The notes under the pieces are model-generated. The model did not search any database and was not told the origin of the DNA. It saw nothing but the letters and a program-made list of their open reading frames with translations. This document shows positions 46,427-57,004 of a DNA stretch of 64,000 nt, piece by piece. How positions within the stretch are numbered: the first letter of the stretch is position 1; each line of letters starts with the position of its first letter. The stretch lies in contig JAGXGA010000067.1 of NCBI GenBank assembly GCA_024636975.1, positions 1-64,000 of the forward strand, in the 5' to 3' direction. The position numbers and the translations under genes are program-made. This DNA is from Mariniphaga sp. GTDB taxonomy: Bacteria; Bacteroidota; Bacteroidia; Bacteroidales; Prolixibacteraceae.

Positions 46427-47271
46427 TGGAGCCAATGTCGTTTAATGATTTAAAAGGAAAAGTAGCCGTATTTACCGGCGGAGCAGGTGTTTTAGGAAGC
46501 GCGATGGTAAAGGCCATGGCCTCGGTGGGTATGAAAATTGCCATTGCCGACATCGATAAGGAAACTGCAGCTAAGGTAGCGGAAGCAATTTCTGCCGAAA
46601 CAGGTTCACAGGTAATCGGAGTGGCAGCCAATGTGCTCGACAGGGAATCGCTGGAGCAGGCTAAAGCAGAGATAAATAATCAGTTAGGAGAAATTGACAT
46701 TCTCGTAAATGGTGCAGGTGGAAATAGTCCGCAGGCTACCACCAAACTGGAACAAATGCAGGAGTACGATGACTTGGCCGATACCTTTTACGGCCTTCAA
46801 ATGGAAGGTTTCGATAAGGTATTTGCCCTGAATTTTAAAGGTACTGTTCTTCCTACTATGGTTTTTACAACCGATATGCTTAAAAAGAAAAAAGGAGTAG
46901 TGCTTAATATTTCATCTATGAATTCATACAAGCCTCTCACTAAAATACCAGCTTACTCTGCTGCAAAAGCTTCCATAAATAACTTTACTGAATGGCTATC
47001 GGTGCACTTGGCAAAAATGGGAATCAGGGTAAATGCTATTGCTCCCGGTTTTTTCATTACCAATCAGAACCGCTTTCTGGTAACCGATGAAAAAACAGGA
47101 AACTGGTCGCCCCGCGGACAAAAGATTGTGGATAATACCCCAATGGGCAAATTTGGAGAACCAGACGATTTACAGGGAGCTACGCTATTCCTGCTTTCCG
47201 ATGTCTCCAGTTTCATCACCGGAATTGTAATCCCGGTTGATGGAGGATACAGTGCCTACGGAGGAGTTTAA
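46426..47271 (+). CDS. SDR-family dehydrogenase, D-mannonate oxidoreductase-like
   Basis: The product has 281 residues. Classical short-chain dehydrogenase motifs are present: FTGGAGVLGSAM (TGxxxGxG-like), NGAGGNSPQATT, the catalytic Ser in NISSMNS near 160, YSAAK near 172 (Tyr and Lys) and APGFFITNQNR. The two long insertions and NQNRFLV resemble the SDR-type fructuronate/mannonate oxidoreductases of Bacteroidota. Two genes further on lies uxuA, which uses D-mannonate, supporting an NAD(P)-dependent role between fructuronate and mannonate. It overlaps the LacI gene by one base. The exact substrate is inference. Confidence 0.78.
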   Translation: MEPMSFNDLKGKVAVFTGGAGVLGSAMVKAMASVGMKIAIADIDKETAAKVAEAISAETGSQVIGVAANVLDRESLEQAKAEINNQLGEIDILVNGAGGNSPQATTKLEQMQEYDDLADTFYGLQMEGFDKVFALNFKGTVLPTMVFTTDMLKKKKGVVLNISSMNSYKPLTKIPAYSAAKASINNFTEWLSVHLAKMGIRVNAIAPGFFITNQNRFLVTDEKTGNWSPRGQKIVDNTPMGKFGEPDDLQGATLFLLSDVSSFITGIVIPVDGGYSAYGGV

Positions 47272-47320
47272 CACTTCTCATAAAAAGTGAATTAAATTCA
47301 ATAATATTTAAACAATTATT

Positions 47321-48721
47321 ATGAAACGAAGAGATTTTCTAACCACTACAGCAGGAGTGGCAGCAGGAGCTTCCCTTATTTCAAATCCGGTTGGCGCAGC
47401 TGTAACCCGGCAATCTAAATTAAAGATTGCAATGGTAGGAACCGGAGTCAGGGGTATTGGCTTCTGGGGGAAAAGAGTTGTTGATAATTACAGCGATATT
47501 GTGGAATTCGTAGGGTTAAGCGATATCAACCCCGGCAGACTGGAACTGGCAAAAAAACATATGGGAATTAACTGTCCCGTCTTTACTGATTTCGATCAGA
47601 TGATGAAGGAAACCAAACCAGAAATGGTAATTGTTACCACCATGGATTCCACCCATCATGAATTTATTATTAAGGCGATGGAATACGGCGCCAATGTATT
47701 ATCGGAGAAGCCTATGACTACCGATGAAATAAAAAGCCAGGCCATTCTTGATGCCGAGAAACGAACCGGAAAAAAATGTACCATTGGGTTCAACTACCGT
47801 TACGCAACCCTCTTTTCAGCCATTAAAGAACAACTTGCAAAAAAGCCGTTAGGTGATGTTACCTCTGTCGACTTCCACTGGTACCTGAATACATATCACG
47901 GTGCATCCTATTTTAGACGCTGGCATGGTGAACGAGATAAAGGAGGTACACTTTGGGTGCATAAGGCCACGCACCATTTCGATCTGCTGAACTGGTTTAT
48001 CGATTCCGATCCGGTGGAAGTTACGGCTTATGGCGCACTGGAACATTATGGCACAAACAATCCATACAGAGGAGCTAACTGCCGCAACTGTGCTTATACC
48101 GACAAGTGCGAATACTACTGGGATATAACCAAAAGTCAGCACGACATGGATTTGTATGTAAAAAATGAAAAATACGACGGGTACATTAGGGATAACTGTC
48201 TTTGGCGTGAAGAAATAGATATTTACGATAAAATGTCGGCCCAGATAAAATATGCAAACAATGTAGTGGTAAATTATTCGCTCACCACTTACTCTCCCTA
48301 TGAAGGCTGGCGTATTGCATTTAATGGGAAAGAAGGCCGCCTTGAATCGTGGGAAGACATCCCATGGCGTGGTCAGGAAAAAATTAACCAGGCTCAGTTG
48401 CATGCTGTAGAGATGAACCAAAGCGGAGAAGAAAACATCCGGTACGATGAAATCTTTTTGATGAAGAATTTCAACCCCGATTATCAGATCATAAAAGTTG
48501 AATCAGCAAAAGGTGGTCATGGCGGCGGTGATTCCCGCCTGCAGGATAAAATCTTTCGGGATCCCGATATGGCCGACCCATTCAAACATTCAGCTGGCAC
48601 CCGCGATGGAGCCATGTCATGCCTGATTGGAGTTGCCGCACGAAAATCAATTGAGCAACAACGTCCGGTGCATATAGAAGAACTGACTGACCTAAAACCC
48701 CACCCTACCCGGGGTGCGTAA
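47321..48721 (+). CDS. Gfo/Idh/MocA oxidoreductase with Tat signal
   Basis: The product has 466 residues with a twin-arginine leader (MKRRDFLTTTAGVAAGASL). The NAD-binding domain has KIAMVGTGVRGIGFWG, then VIVTTMDSTHHEF and LSEKPMTTDE (EKP motif). The C-terminal domain has FNYRYATLF, GGTLWVHKATHHFDLLNWF and a cysteine-rich stretch NCRNCAYTDKCEYYW. That CxxC...C segment is characteristic of a subgroup and could bind metal. It acts outside the cytoplasm if exported. It lies between the SDR and uxuA genes, so a sugar or sugar-acid substrate is likely but not identified. Confidence 0.82.
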   Translation: MKRRDFLTTTAGVAAGASLISNPVGAAVTRQSKLKIAMVGTGVRGIGFWGKRVVDNYSDIVEFVGLSDINPGRLELAKKHMGINCPVFTDFDQMMKETKPEMVIVTTMDSTHHEFIIKAMEYGANVLSEKPMTTDEIKSQAILDAEKRTGKKCTIGFNYRYATLFSAIKEQLAKKPLGDVTSVDFHWYLNTYHGASYFRRWHGERDKGGTLWVHKATHHFDLLNWFIDSDPVEVTAYGALEHYGTNNPYRGANCRNCAYTDKCEYYWDITKSQHDMDLYVKNEKYDGYIRDNCLWREEIDIYDKMSAQIKYANNVVVNYSLTTYSPYEGWRIAFNGKEGRLESWEDIPWRGQEKINQAQLHAVEMNQSGEENIRYDEIFLMKNFNPDYQIIKVESAKGGHGGGDSRLQDKIFRDPDMADPFKHSAGTRDGAMSCLIGVAARKSIEQQRPVHIEELTDLKPHPTRGA

Positions 48722-48811
48722 AAAACAAAAAGGAGGTTAGTAATTCCTTATTATAGATTATTGCAATGAAAACATTCAACTCATTGTTGAATTAACAGGA
48801 CAGGAGGAAAT

Positions 48812-50035
48812 ATGGCACTTGAACAAACATGGAGATGGTATGGTCCCTCTGATCCGGTAACCCTGCAAGATATCCGGCAAGCCGGTGCTACTGGCATTGT
48901 AACCGCTCTGCATGAAATACAAAATGGAGAAGTGTGGGACATAAAATCAATAGAGAAACGAAAAAGGTTAATTGAATGGAACGACAACCAGCCAATTCCT
49001 GTAACAAGAGGGTTAACATGGTCGGTTGTTGAAAGTATACCTGTACATGAGGATATTAAGCAGGGAAAGAGCACACGCGATAATTACATCGATAATTATA
49101 TCCAAAGTATACGAAACATTGGTAAAGCCGGTATTCCTGTATTATGCTACAATTTTATGCCTGTGGTCGACTGGACCCGAACCAACCTGAATTTGCAACT
49201 CGAAGATGGTGCACGTGCCCTGGCTTTCGATATGGTTGACTTTGTGGTATTCGACCAGTTCATTCTTTGTCGTAACGGAGCAAAGGAAGCATATGACGGG
49301 AATCTGATCAAAAAGGCAGAGCAAAGATTTGAATCTATGAGCAGCGAGCAAAAATACGAACTGGAACATACAATTCTTGCCGGATTGCCAGGAGCAGAAG
49401 AATCATGGACCCTTTATCAGTTTCAGGAGAAGATCGATGAATATAAAAACATTGATGATAACACGTACCGCAAAAACCTTGAATATTTCCTAAAGAAAGT
49501 CGCTCCCGTTGCAGCCGAAAGCGGAGTAAAACTGGCAATTCATCCCGATGATCCTCCCTTTTCGTTGTTTGGGTTACCGCGGGTTGTAAGTACCGAAAAG
49601 GACATAGAATTTATACTGAACATTTACGATTCCATATACAACGGGTTCACCCTCTGCACAGGCTCATTAGGAGTAAGACCCGATAACGATCTGGAGGGAA
49701 TTGTAAAGAAACACGGATCTAAACTCAATTTCGCCCACTTAAGAAGCACACAGCGCGACGAATACAATGGTTTTCATGAAGCCGGCCACCTGAGAGGCGA
49801 CGTGGATATGTACAGTGTAATGCTGGCCATTCTGAAAGAGCAGCGCAAAAGACAAGGTGTTTACCGTCCCGATCATACAATACCCATGCGCGCCGACCAC
49901 GGGCACACAATTCTTGATGATTTAACAAAAAATACCAATCCGGGGTACTCGGCCATCGGATTACTCAGGGGGATGGCAGAACTTCGAGGACTGGAATTGG
50001 GAATTGAAAGAAGCGGAGCTGTATTTAGCAATTAG
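48812..50035 (+). CDS. Mannonate dehydratase UxuA
   Basis: The product has 407 residues, normal length. Typical features are the start MALEQTWRWYGPSDPVTLQDIRQAGATGIVTALH, ENDNQP-like WNDNQPIPVTRGLTWSVVES, CYNFMPVVDWTRT near 111, KLAIHPDDPPFSLFGLPRVV near 235 (metal His), CTGSLGVRPDND near 270, NFAHLRST and PMRADHGHT near 355. It dehydrates D-mannonate to 2-keto-3-deoxy-D-gluconate with Mn2+/Fe2+. The next gene (26 bp on) encodes the kinase for that product. Confidence 0.95.
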   Translation: MALEQTWRWYGPSDPVTLQDIRQAGATGIVTALHEIQNGEVWDIKSIEKRKRLIEWNDNQPIPVTRGLTWSVVESIPVHEDIKQGKSTRDNYIDNYIQSIRNIGKAGIPVLCYNFMPVVDWTRTNLNLQLEDGARALAFDMVDFVVFDQFILCRNGAKEAYDGNLIKKAEQRFESMSSEQKYELEHTILAGLPGAEESWTLYQFQEKIDEYKNIDDNTYRKNLEYFLKKVAPVAAESGVKLAIHPDDPPFSLFGLPRVVSTEKDIEFILNIYDSIYNGFTLCTGSLGVRPDNDLEGIVKKHGSKLNFAHLRSTQRDEYNGFHEAGHLRGDVDMYSVMLAILKEQRKRQGVYRPDHTIPMRADHGHTILDDLTKNTNPGYSAIGLLRGMAELRGLELGIERSGAVFSN

Positions 50036-50061
50036 TATCAACAAAAATAAAATTAAATAAA

Positions 50062-51141
50062 ATGAGTCTGGAAATAAAAAAAGAATGTAAATATTCCTTA
50101 TTAGTGCCTACCAGTATGGGCGTCAGATTAACACCCGTTAACGGCCAGCCGGTGCACAGCAGCGATACCTATACCATGTATGCAACAAGTGCTGAAACAA
50201 ACGTAGCCAGTATTTCTTCCTACCTTGGATTGCCGGTAAAGGTTTTAACCACTTTCGTTAAGGGAAGTCCGGTGGCACAGTTCATAAAAAACAACCTAAA
50301 GTCCAGGTTTATGGATTTCGAAGGTCCTGAAGTGGAACAGGGAGACCCCTGGGGCTTCCGCCACCAGTTCAACATTGCCGACAGCGGATATGGGTCACGC
50401 GGACCACGGGTCCATAACGACCGGGCCGGAGAAGTAGGCCGCACACTGAATGCAGGTGATTTCGACCTGGAACGAATATTTGGGAAAGAAGGTGTGCAGG
50501 TAGTGCATCTTTCAGGATTAATAGCCGCCCTCTCAGCCGATACCAGTCGTTTTTGCCTTGAAATAGCAAGGGCAGCTAAAAAACACGGCACACGCATTTC
50601 TTTTGACTTAAATTACCGTGCTTCATTCTGGAAAGGTCGCGAAGAGGAACTTAGACAGAACTTTACTGAAATAGCCTCTGTTTCCGACATCCTTATAGGA
50701 AATGAAGAGGATTTCCAGCTGTGCTTTGGCATTGAAGGACCACCAGCCGGAGGTGAAGGAATAAAAGCAAAAATAGATGGTTTTAAAGGCTTGATAGAAC
50801 GGGTAAAAGAATCCTTTCCCAATGCATCGGTTTTTGCCACTACCCTTCGTGAAGTGGTTAGTGTTAATGAACACCTGTGGGGGGCTATTATGCTTGAAGG
50901 AGAAAACTGGCATGTGATTGAGCCACGCACTATTCATGTTCTCGACCGCATTGGTGGAGGCGATGGGTTTGTTGGGGGCATGCTCTATGGTATCCTAAGG
51001 GAGTGGAATCCCGAAAAATGGCCACAGTTTGGCTGGGCTACCGGAGCTATGGCTGCAACCTTCCTTACCGACTATGCCCAACCTGCCGACGAGGAAATGG
51101 TCTGGAGTATCTGGAAAGGAAATGCCCGGGTCAAGAGATAG
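50062..51141 (+). CDS. 2-keto-3-deoxygluconate kinase (PfkB family)
   Basis: The product has 359 residues of the ribokinase/PfkB fold: YTMYATSAETNVASISSYLGLPV near 35 (substrate lid), SFDLNYRASFW near 180, ILIGNEEDFQLCFG near 210 and the anion-hole DRIGGGDGFVGGMLYGI near 297 with catalytic Asp. The position directly after uxuA indicates 2-keto-3-deoxy-D-gluconate as substrate, giving KDPG. The KDPG aldolase gene is not in this window. A 209-bp spacer with iterated short words follows. Confidence 0.88.
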   Translation: MSLEIKKECKYSLLVPTSMGVRLTPVNGQPVHSSDTYTMYATSAETNVASISSYLGLPVKVLTTFVKGSPVAQFIKNNLKSRFMDFEGPEVEQGDPWGFRHQFNIADSGYGSRGPRVHNDRAGEVGRTLNAGDFDLERIFGKEGVQVVHLSGLIAALSADTSRFCLEIARAAKKHGTRISFDLNYRASFWKGREEELRQNFTEIASVSDILIGNEEDFQLCFGIEGPPAGGEGIKAKIDGFKGLIERVKESFPNASVFATTLREVVSVNEHLWGAIMLEGENWHVIEPRTIHVLDRIGGGDGFVGGMLYGILREWNPEKWPQFGWATGAMAATFLTDYAQPADEEMVWSIWKGNARVKR

Positions 51142-51170
51142 TCGTTAGTTGATAGCAGCAGCAGGCAATG

Positions 51171-51234
51171 AAACTGTGAACAGTAAAAAGTGAACAGTAA
51201 AAAGTAAATAGTAGATAGCGACAGTAAGCTACAG
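51171..51234. repeat. Short-word tandem repeat spacer 1
   Basis: The unit GTGAACAGTAAAAA occurs twice perfectly (51176-51189 and 51190-51203), followed by degenerate versions (GTAAATAGTAGATAG, GACAGTAAG) in the kdgK to LarA-like spacer. It has no coding potential. Confidence 0.6.
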
Positions 51235-51350
51235 GCAGTCCGATCTCTTGTAATGATGGTTATAATAGTTTTAAAACAAAAATTGCGGATAAAGTGCCTG
51301 CTACCGACTGTCGATATATACTAAAATATTAATAATTAAAACACTACCAC

Positions 51351-52637
51351 ATGCTATACTACGAAAATGGTTCAAAAAGTACGAACCTCATAGCCGATGA
51401 CCTGAAAGTGGGACTATTTCAGGCGTTGGAGAAGTTAGGGAAAAGAAATAAGGTACTGGCTATTCCGCCTGATTATACGCGACTGCCGTCACGGGCAGGA
51501 GAGCTGACAGAGTTTAGCTGGCAATTTTACCAGGATACACTTACCGATGTATTACCGGCTTTGGGGACCCATTCTCCAATGACCGATGTACAGATCAAGC
51601 ACATGTTTGGTAATACTCCACGCAGTCTGTTCCGCGATCACGACTGGCGCAACGATGTAGTTACCCTCGGTACAGTACCTTCCGATTTTGTAAAGGAAGT
51701 ATCTGGTGGTGCAGTTGATTATTCCTGGCCGGTGCAGGTAAATAAATTGCTGGTAGAGGGCGATTTCGATCTAATACTTTCAATTGGCCAGGTAGTGCCA
51801 CATGAAGTGGTGGGAATGGCTAATTACAACAAGAATGTATTTGTTGGCACCGGCGGTTCGGAAGGCATCAATAAAAGCCACTTCATTGGGGCAGCCTATG
51901 GTATGGAAAAGATGATGGGACGGGCCGATACCCCGGTACGAAGAATTTTTAATTATGCCTCTGATCATTTTGCAACTCACCTGCCCATTGTATATGTGCA
52001 AACGGTTGTTGGACTGAATGAAAACGGAAAGCTGCAAACATATGGACTTTTCATTGGCGACGATTTTGAAGTCTTTGATAAGGCAGCAAGCCTCTCGCTT
52101 CAGGTTAACTTTAAAATGGTTGACAAACCATTGAAAAAGGTTGTCGTGTGGCTCGATCCTACTGAATTTAAAAGCACCTGGCTTGGTAATAAAAGCATCT
52201 ACCGTACACGTATGGCTCTGGCTGACGACGGCGAACTGATCGTTCTGGCGCCTGCCCTGGTTGAATTTGGCGAAGACAAACAAATCGACAAGCTCATTAG
52301 AAAATACGGGTATTACGGAACCCCGCACACATTAAAGATGGTTGCAGAAAATGAAGACCTGCGTTCCAATCTGGGAGCTGCAGCTCATCTCATTCATGGT
52401 TCTTCTGAAGGAAGGTTCAGCATTACATATTGCCCCGGTAAAGAGACAAGAAACCTAACACGTGAAGAAATTGAAGGAGTGGGGTTTCAGTATGCCGATT
52501 TTGATGAAATCACAGAAAAATACAATCCTGCCCTGCTAAAAGATGGTTTTAATACACTTCCCGATGGGGAAGAAATATTTTACATTTCAAATCCTGCCAT
52601 TGGATTGTGGGCTTATAAAGATAGATTTGATTATTAG
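51351..52637 (+). CDS. LarA-family nickel-pincer racemase/epimerase homologue
   Basis: The product has 428 residues. It aligns with lactate racemase LarA at all key positions I recall: Asp41 in PPDYTR, His74 in GTHSPMT, His151 in VVPHEVVG, Lys161 (which ties the nickel-pincer cofactor) in NYNKNVFVG, and His177 in NKSHFIG. LarA relatives include D-gluconate 2-epimerases that interconvert D-gluconate and D-mannonate. With uxuA and kdgK directly upstream and gnd downstream, that is the best-fitting reaction here. The cofactor genes larB/C/E are not in this window. The family assignment is strong; the substrate is inference. Confidence 0.82.
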   Translation: MLYYENGSKSTNLIADDLKVGLFQALEKLGKRNKVLAIPPDYTRLPSRAGELTEFSWQFYQDTLTDVLPALGTHSPMTDVQIKHMFGNTPRSLFRDHDWRNDVVTLGTVPSDFVKEVSGGAVDYSWPVQVNKLLVEGDFDLILSIGQVVPHEVVGMANYNKNVFVGTGGSEGINKSHFIGAAYGMEKMMGRADTPVRRIFNYASDHFATHLPIVYVQTVVGLNENGKLQTYGLFIGDDFEVFDKAASLSLQVNFKMVDKPLKKVVVWLDPTEFKSTWLGNKSIYRTRMALADDGELIVLAPALVEFGEDKQIDKLIRKYGYYGTPHTLKMVAENEDLRSNLGAAAHLIHGSSEGRFSITYCPGKETRNLTREEIEGVGFQYADFDEITEKYNPALLKDGFNTLPDGEEIFYISNPAIGLWAYKDRFDY

Positions 52638-52640
52638 GAT

Positions 52641-52750
52641 CAGAGCAAAGGGCTCAAAGCACAGAGCAGAGGGTACAGGGCAAAGGGCTAAGGGCTAAGA
52701 GCTAAGAGTTATGAGCAGAGTGCAGGGAACTAAGAGCTAAGCACAGGAAA
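52641..52750. repeat. Short-word purine-rich repeat spacer 2
   Basis: The spacer between the LarA-like and Gfo/Idh genes is filled with degenerate copies of AAGGGCT, AAGAGCT and AGAGCAGAG, almost free of pyrimidine runs. It differs in word from the neighbouring spacers. No gene or terminator is visible. Confidence 0.6.
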
Positions 52751-52788
52751 GGTCAAGGAATTGAATTGGTTAAATTGCATTTCAGAAA

Positions 52789-53829
52789 ATGGATAAAAAC
52801 ATGAAAAGATTCGAAACAGTGCGCTGGGGAATTATCGGAGTAGGAAATGTTACCGAAAAGAAGAGCGGACCGGCATTTTACAAAACGGAGCATTCAGAAC
52901 TTGTTGCTGTTATGCGAAGGAATGCAGATAAAGCTGCTGATTATGCAAAAAGACACAACGTGCCTAAATGGTATACCGAAGCTGCCGATCTAATTAACGA
53001 TCCGGAGGTGGATGCAATATATGTTGCTACCCCACCCGATTCGCACGCACATTATGCCATTGAATCGATGCGTGCCGGCAAACCGGTTTATGTTGAAAAA
53101 CCAATGGCCCGCAACTATGCCGAATGCCTTGAAATGCTTAAAGTTTCAGAAGAAACCGGCATACCCCTGTGGGTTGCCTATTACCGGCGAACACTGCCTG
53201 CATTCCTTAAAGTAAAGGAACTGATTGAAGAAGGTGCCATCGGAAAACCATTGCTGATAAATGTTAAACTTATTAAGGTGCGGCCTGAACGAAATCAAAA
53301 GCCCGATGAAATGCACTGGCATGTTTTCCCTGAAATCAGCGGAGGAGGATATTTCTTTGATCTGGGTTCCCATCAGTTCGATTACCTCGACCTTCTGTTT
53401 GGACCAGTAAAGGAAGTATCCGGAATGGCCTCAAACAGGGCAGGTCTTTACCCAGCCGAAGATACTGTAGTGGGAACATGGAAACATGAATCAGGGATTA
53501 CAGGTAACGGCAGCTGGTGTTTTGTTGGCGATGAATCAACGGAAGCAGATGAAATTACAATTATCGGTGAAAAGGGCGAAATAATTATACCCTCATTTAC
53601 CCATGGCCCTGTAAAGGTAAAAACCAACGACGGAATCGTAAAAATGAAGTACAATAACCCGGATCACATTTCGCATTACCTGATTCAACAGGTTGTAGCT
53701 GAATTGCGCGGTGATGGGAAATGTGTCAGCACAGGGGTTTCTGCTGCACGTACCAGCCGGGTGCTGGATGAGATAGTAAAGAACTACTATCCGGGAAAGA
53801 ATGAAGTGGGTAAAATGGAGGTTAGTTAG
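52789..53829 (+). CDS. Gfo/Idh/MocA oxidoreductase
   Basis: The product has 346 residues, cytosolic (no leader). The N-terminal Rossmann domain has RWGIIGVGNVTEKKSGPAF and VDAIYVATPPDSHAHYAIESMRAGKPVYVEKPM with the EKP motif near residue 104. The C-terminal alpha/beta domain has GGGYFFDLGSHQFDYLDLLFG near 185, with the family's catalytic His region. It belongs to a dehydrogenase subgroup of unknown sugar substrate. A second in-frame ATG is at 52801. It follows the LarA-like gene and precedes pdxB, likely one unit. Confidence 0.85.
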   Translation: MDKNMKRFETVRWGIIGVGNVTEKKSGPAFYKTEHSELVAVMRRNADKAADYAKRHNVPKWYTEAADLINDPEVDAIYVATPPDSHAHYAIESMRAGKPVYVEKPMARNYAECLEMLKVSEETGIPLWVAYYRRTLPAFLKVKELIEEGAIGKPLLINVKLIKVRPERNQKPDEMHWHVFPEISGGGYFFDLGSHQFDYLDLLFGPVKEVSGMASNRAGLYPAEDTVVGTWKHESGITGNGSWCFVGDESTEADEITIIGEKGEIIIPSFTHGPVKVKTNDGIVKMKYNNPDHISHYLIQQVVAELRGDGKCVSTGVSAARTSRVLDEIVKNYYPGKNEVGKMEVS

Positions 53830-54008
53830 AAACTGGGGGGAGATTGGTGGTGATTAAGTAGATATTTGTTAGAGATTGAAGAGAGTTTTGATGGTGGTTA
53901 GGTTATAATTATATAAAAAACACCTGATAAAAAGCACCTGCACCGCTAACAACAAATCTCATCCTAATCTCAATAAATCACTACCGCATATAAACAGGAA
54001 GTAACAAC
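53830..54008. repeat. Short-word repeat spacer 3, quasi-inverted
   Basis: The left half is G/T-rich with GGTGGTGATTAAG and TTAGAGATTGAAGAG words. The right half carries roughly complementary words (CTAATCTCAATAAATCACTACCGC region), so the 179-bp spacer could fold as one long imperfect hairpin. No coding potential is seen. Confidence 0.5.
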
Positions 54009-55139
54009 ATGAAGATAGTTATCGACGATAAAATCCCATACATCAGGGGGGCTTTTGAGCCCTGTGCCGAAGTGGTGTACCTGCCGGGTAGCAAAACCAC
54101 AGCCGAATTGGTAAAAGATGCCGACGCACTGGTTACCCGTACCCGTACCCGCTGCAACAAAGACCTGCTGGAAGGATCAAAGGTGCGGTTCATTGCCACA
54201 GCCACCATCGGTTACGACCACATCGACACCGATTACTGCCGCAATGCAGGAATTGAATGGGTAAATGCCAAAGGCTGCAATGCCGAAAGCGTTAACCAGT
54301 ACATTGCTTCTGCCTTGTTTTCCTGGTCGATGAAAAACAGGATTGACCTTAAAGAAAAAACGATTGGGATTGTAGGTGTCGGGGAAGTGGGATCACGTGT
54401 GGAGAAATTGTGCAGGACTATCGGAATGAAGGTGCTGTTGAATGACCCGCCCCGCGAAAGAAAGGAAGGAAGAGAACATTTTGTTCCGCTTGAACAAATT
54501 CAGCAGCAAGCCGATATCGTTACCTTTCATGTACCTCTGAACATGAAGGGTGAAGATGCCACCTTCCACCTTATTGATGACAAATTTCTAAATAGCCTGC
54601 AAAAAAAACCTTTGCTGATCAACTCTTGCAGGGGCGAAGTAACAAGAACCGATGCTGTAAAAAATGCTATTAAAGAAAGCACAATAGCCGGATATATTGC
54701 CGATTGCTGGGAAAACGAACCCGATATCGACCTGGAGCTGCTGAATCGTGTTGATTACGGTACACCCCACATCGCGGGATACTCAAGAGACGGCAAAGCC
54801 AACGGAACAACAATGAGTGTAAGGGCCATCAGCCGTTTTTTTAACCTGGGCATCGATAACTGGGAACCGGCTAATGTAGAGCTTCCGGAAAATACAATTA
54901 TTGATATAAATGGGAACCAGCGAAGGGAATATTCAATCCTTGCTGAAGCCATACTTTCAACATACGATATCGAATCGGATAATGAAGCCTTACGCAATGC
55001 CCCATACTTATTTGAGCAGCTTAGAGGCGATTACCCGTTGCGAAGGGAGTTTGATTCGTACACAGTTAAAGTAAGGAATGTGGAAGCAAAGACGATGAGC
55101 AAGCTTAGAAAGTTGGGGTTTAAGGTAGAAGAAGGGTGA
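54009..55139 (+). CDS. 4-phosphoerythronate dehydrogenase PdxB
   Basis: The product has 376 residues. PdxB features are the start MKIVIDDKIPYIRGAF, TRTRTRCNKDLL, ATIGYDHIDTDYC, the Rossmann motif GIVGVGEVGSRVEKL near 121, catalytic Arg in NSCRGEVTRTD near 210, Glu in WENEPDIDLELL and His in TPHIAGYS near 257, plus the C-terminal PdxB dimerisation domain. It oxidises 4-phosphoerythronate in the DXP-dependent pyridoxal phosphate pathway. Its place among sugar-acid genes is unusual but logical, as its substrate is itself an aldonic acid phosphate. Confidence 0.92.
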   Translation: MKIVIDDKIPYIRGAFEPCAEVVYLPGSKTTAELVKDADALVTRTRTRCNKDLLEGSKVRFIATATIGYDHIDTDYCRNAGIEWVNAKGCNAESVNQYIASALFSWSMKNRIDLKEKTIGIVGVGEVGSRVEKLCRTIGMKVLLNDPPRERKEGREHFVPLEQIQQQADIVTFHVPLNMKGEDATFHLIDDKFLNSLQKKPLLINSCRGEVTRTDAVKNAIKESTIAGYIADCWENEPDIDLELLNRVDYGTPHIAGYSRDGKANGTTMSVRAISRFFNLGIDNWEPANVELPENTIIDINGNQRREYSILAEAILSTYDIESDNEALRNAPYLFEQLRGDYPLRREFDSYTVKVRNVEAKTMSKLRKLGFKVEEG

Positions 55140-55352
55140 AGAGGGTTAGGTAGTATTTTGGTGATATTTGGTAGAAGTTACCACCAATTCACCAAAGGCT
55201 CTAAAAAATCCATATGGTGAGGTTTGGTGAATTTGGTGACTTGGTGGTAAAGAAAAAGAGGCATAAACCAGTAAAATACCTAAGAAAAAATAAAGAGAGC
55301 TAAACACCAAAACACCAAAGGCACTAAGGTGAGTTAGGTGACCTGGAAATTA
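55140..55352. repeat. Short-word repeat spacer 4 (TTTGGTGA/TCACCAAA)
   Basis: TTTGGTGA-type words and their complements TCACCAAA occur many times in both orientations (about 55155-55200, 55215-55255, 55307-55345), forming nested hairpins between pdxB and gnd. The words differ from those in the other three spacers. Confidence 0.65.
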
Positions 55353-55415
55353 GGTAATGATTAGGTGGTAGTTGGAAGATATTAAATTATAAACAAACTA
55401 TATAAATTACAAAGA

Positions 55416-56870
<1,455 letters not shown>

Positions 56871-56890
56871 CCAACTGCGTTTATATTTAC

Positions 56891-56924
56891 AAAAAGGGAG
56901 AGGCATTTGCCTTTCCCTTTTTAT
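56891..56924 (+). terminator. Intrinsic terminator after gnd
   Basis: AAAAAGGGAGAGGCA (56891-56905) and TGCCTTTCCCTTTTT (56908-56922) form a 15-bp stem with one wobble and a 2-nt loop, ending in T-rich sequence. It marks the end of the sugar-acid transcription unit. Confidence 0.8.
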
Positions 56925-57004
56925 ATATTACCTCCTGACTTTGTATATGCAAGTCGATTAATGGAATGTTGTCGTGTTAAATTATGAAGCGAAAATCTAT
57001 CAGT

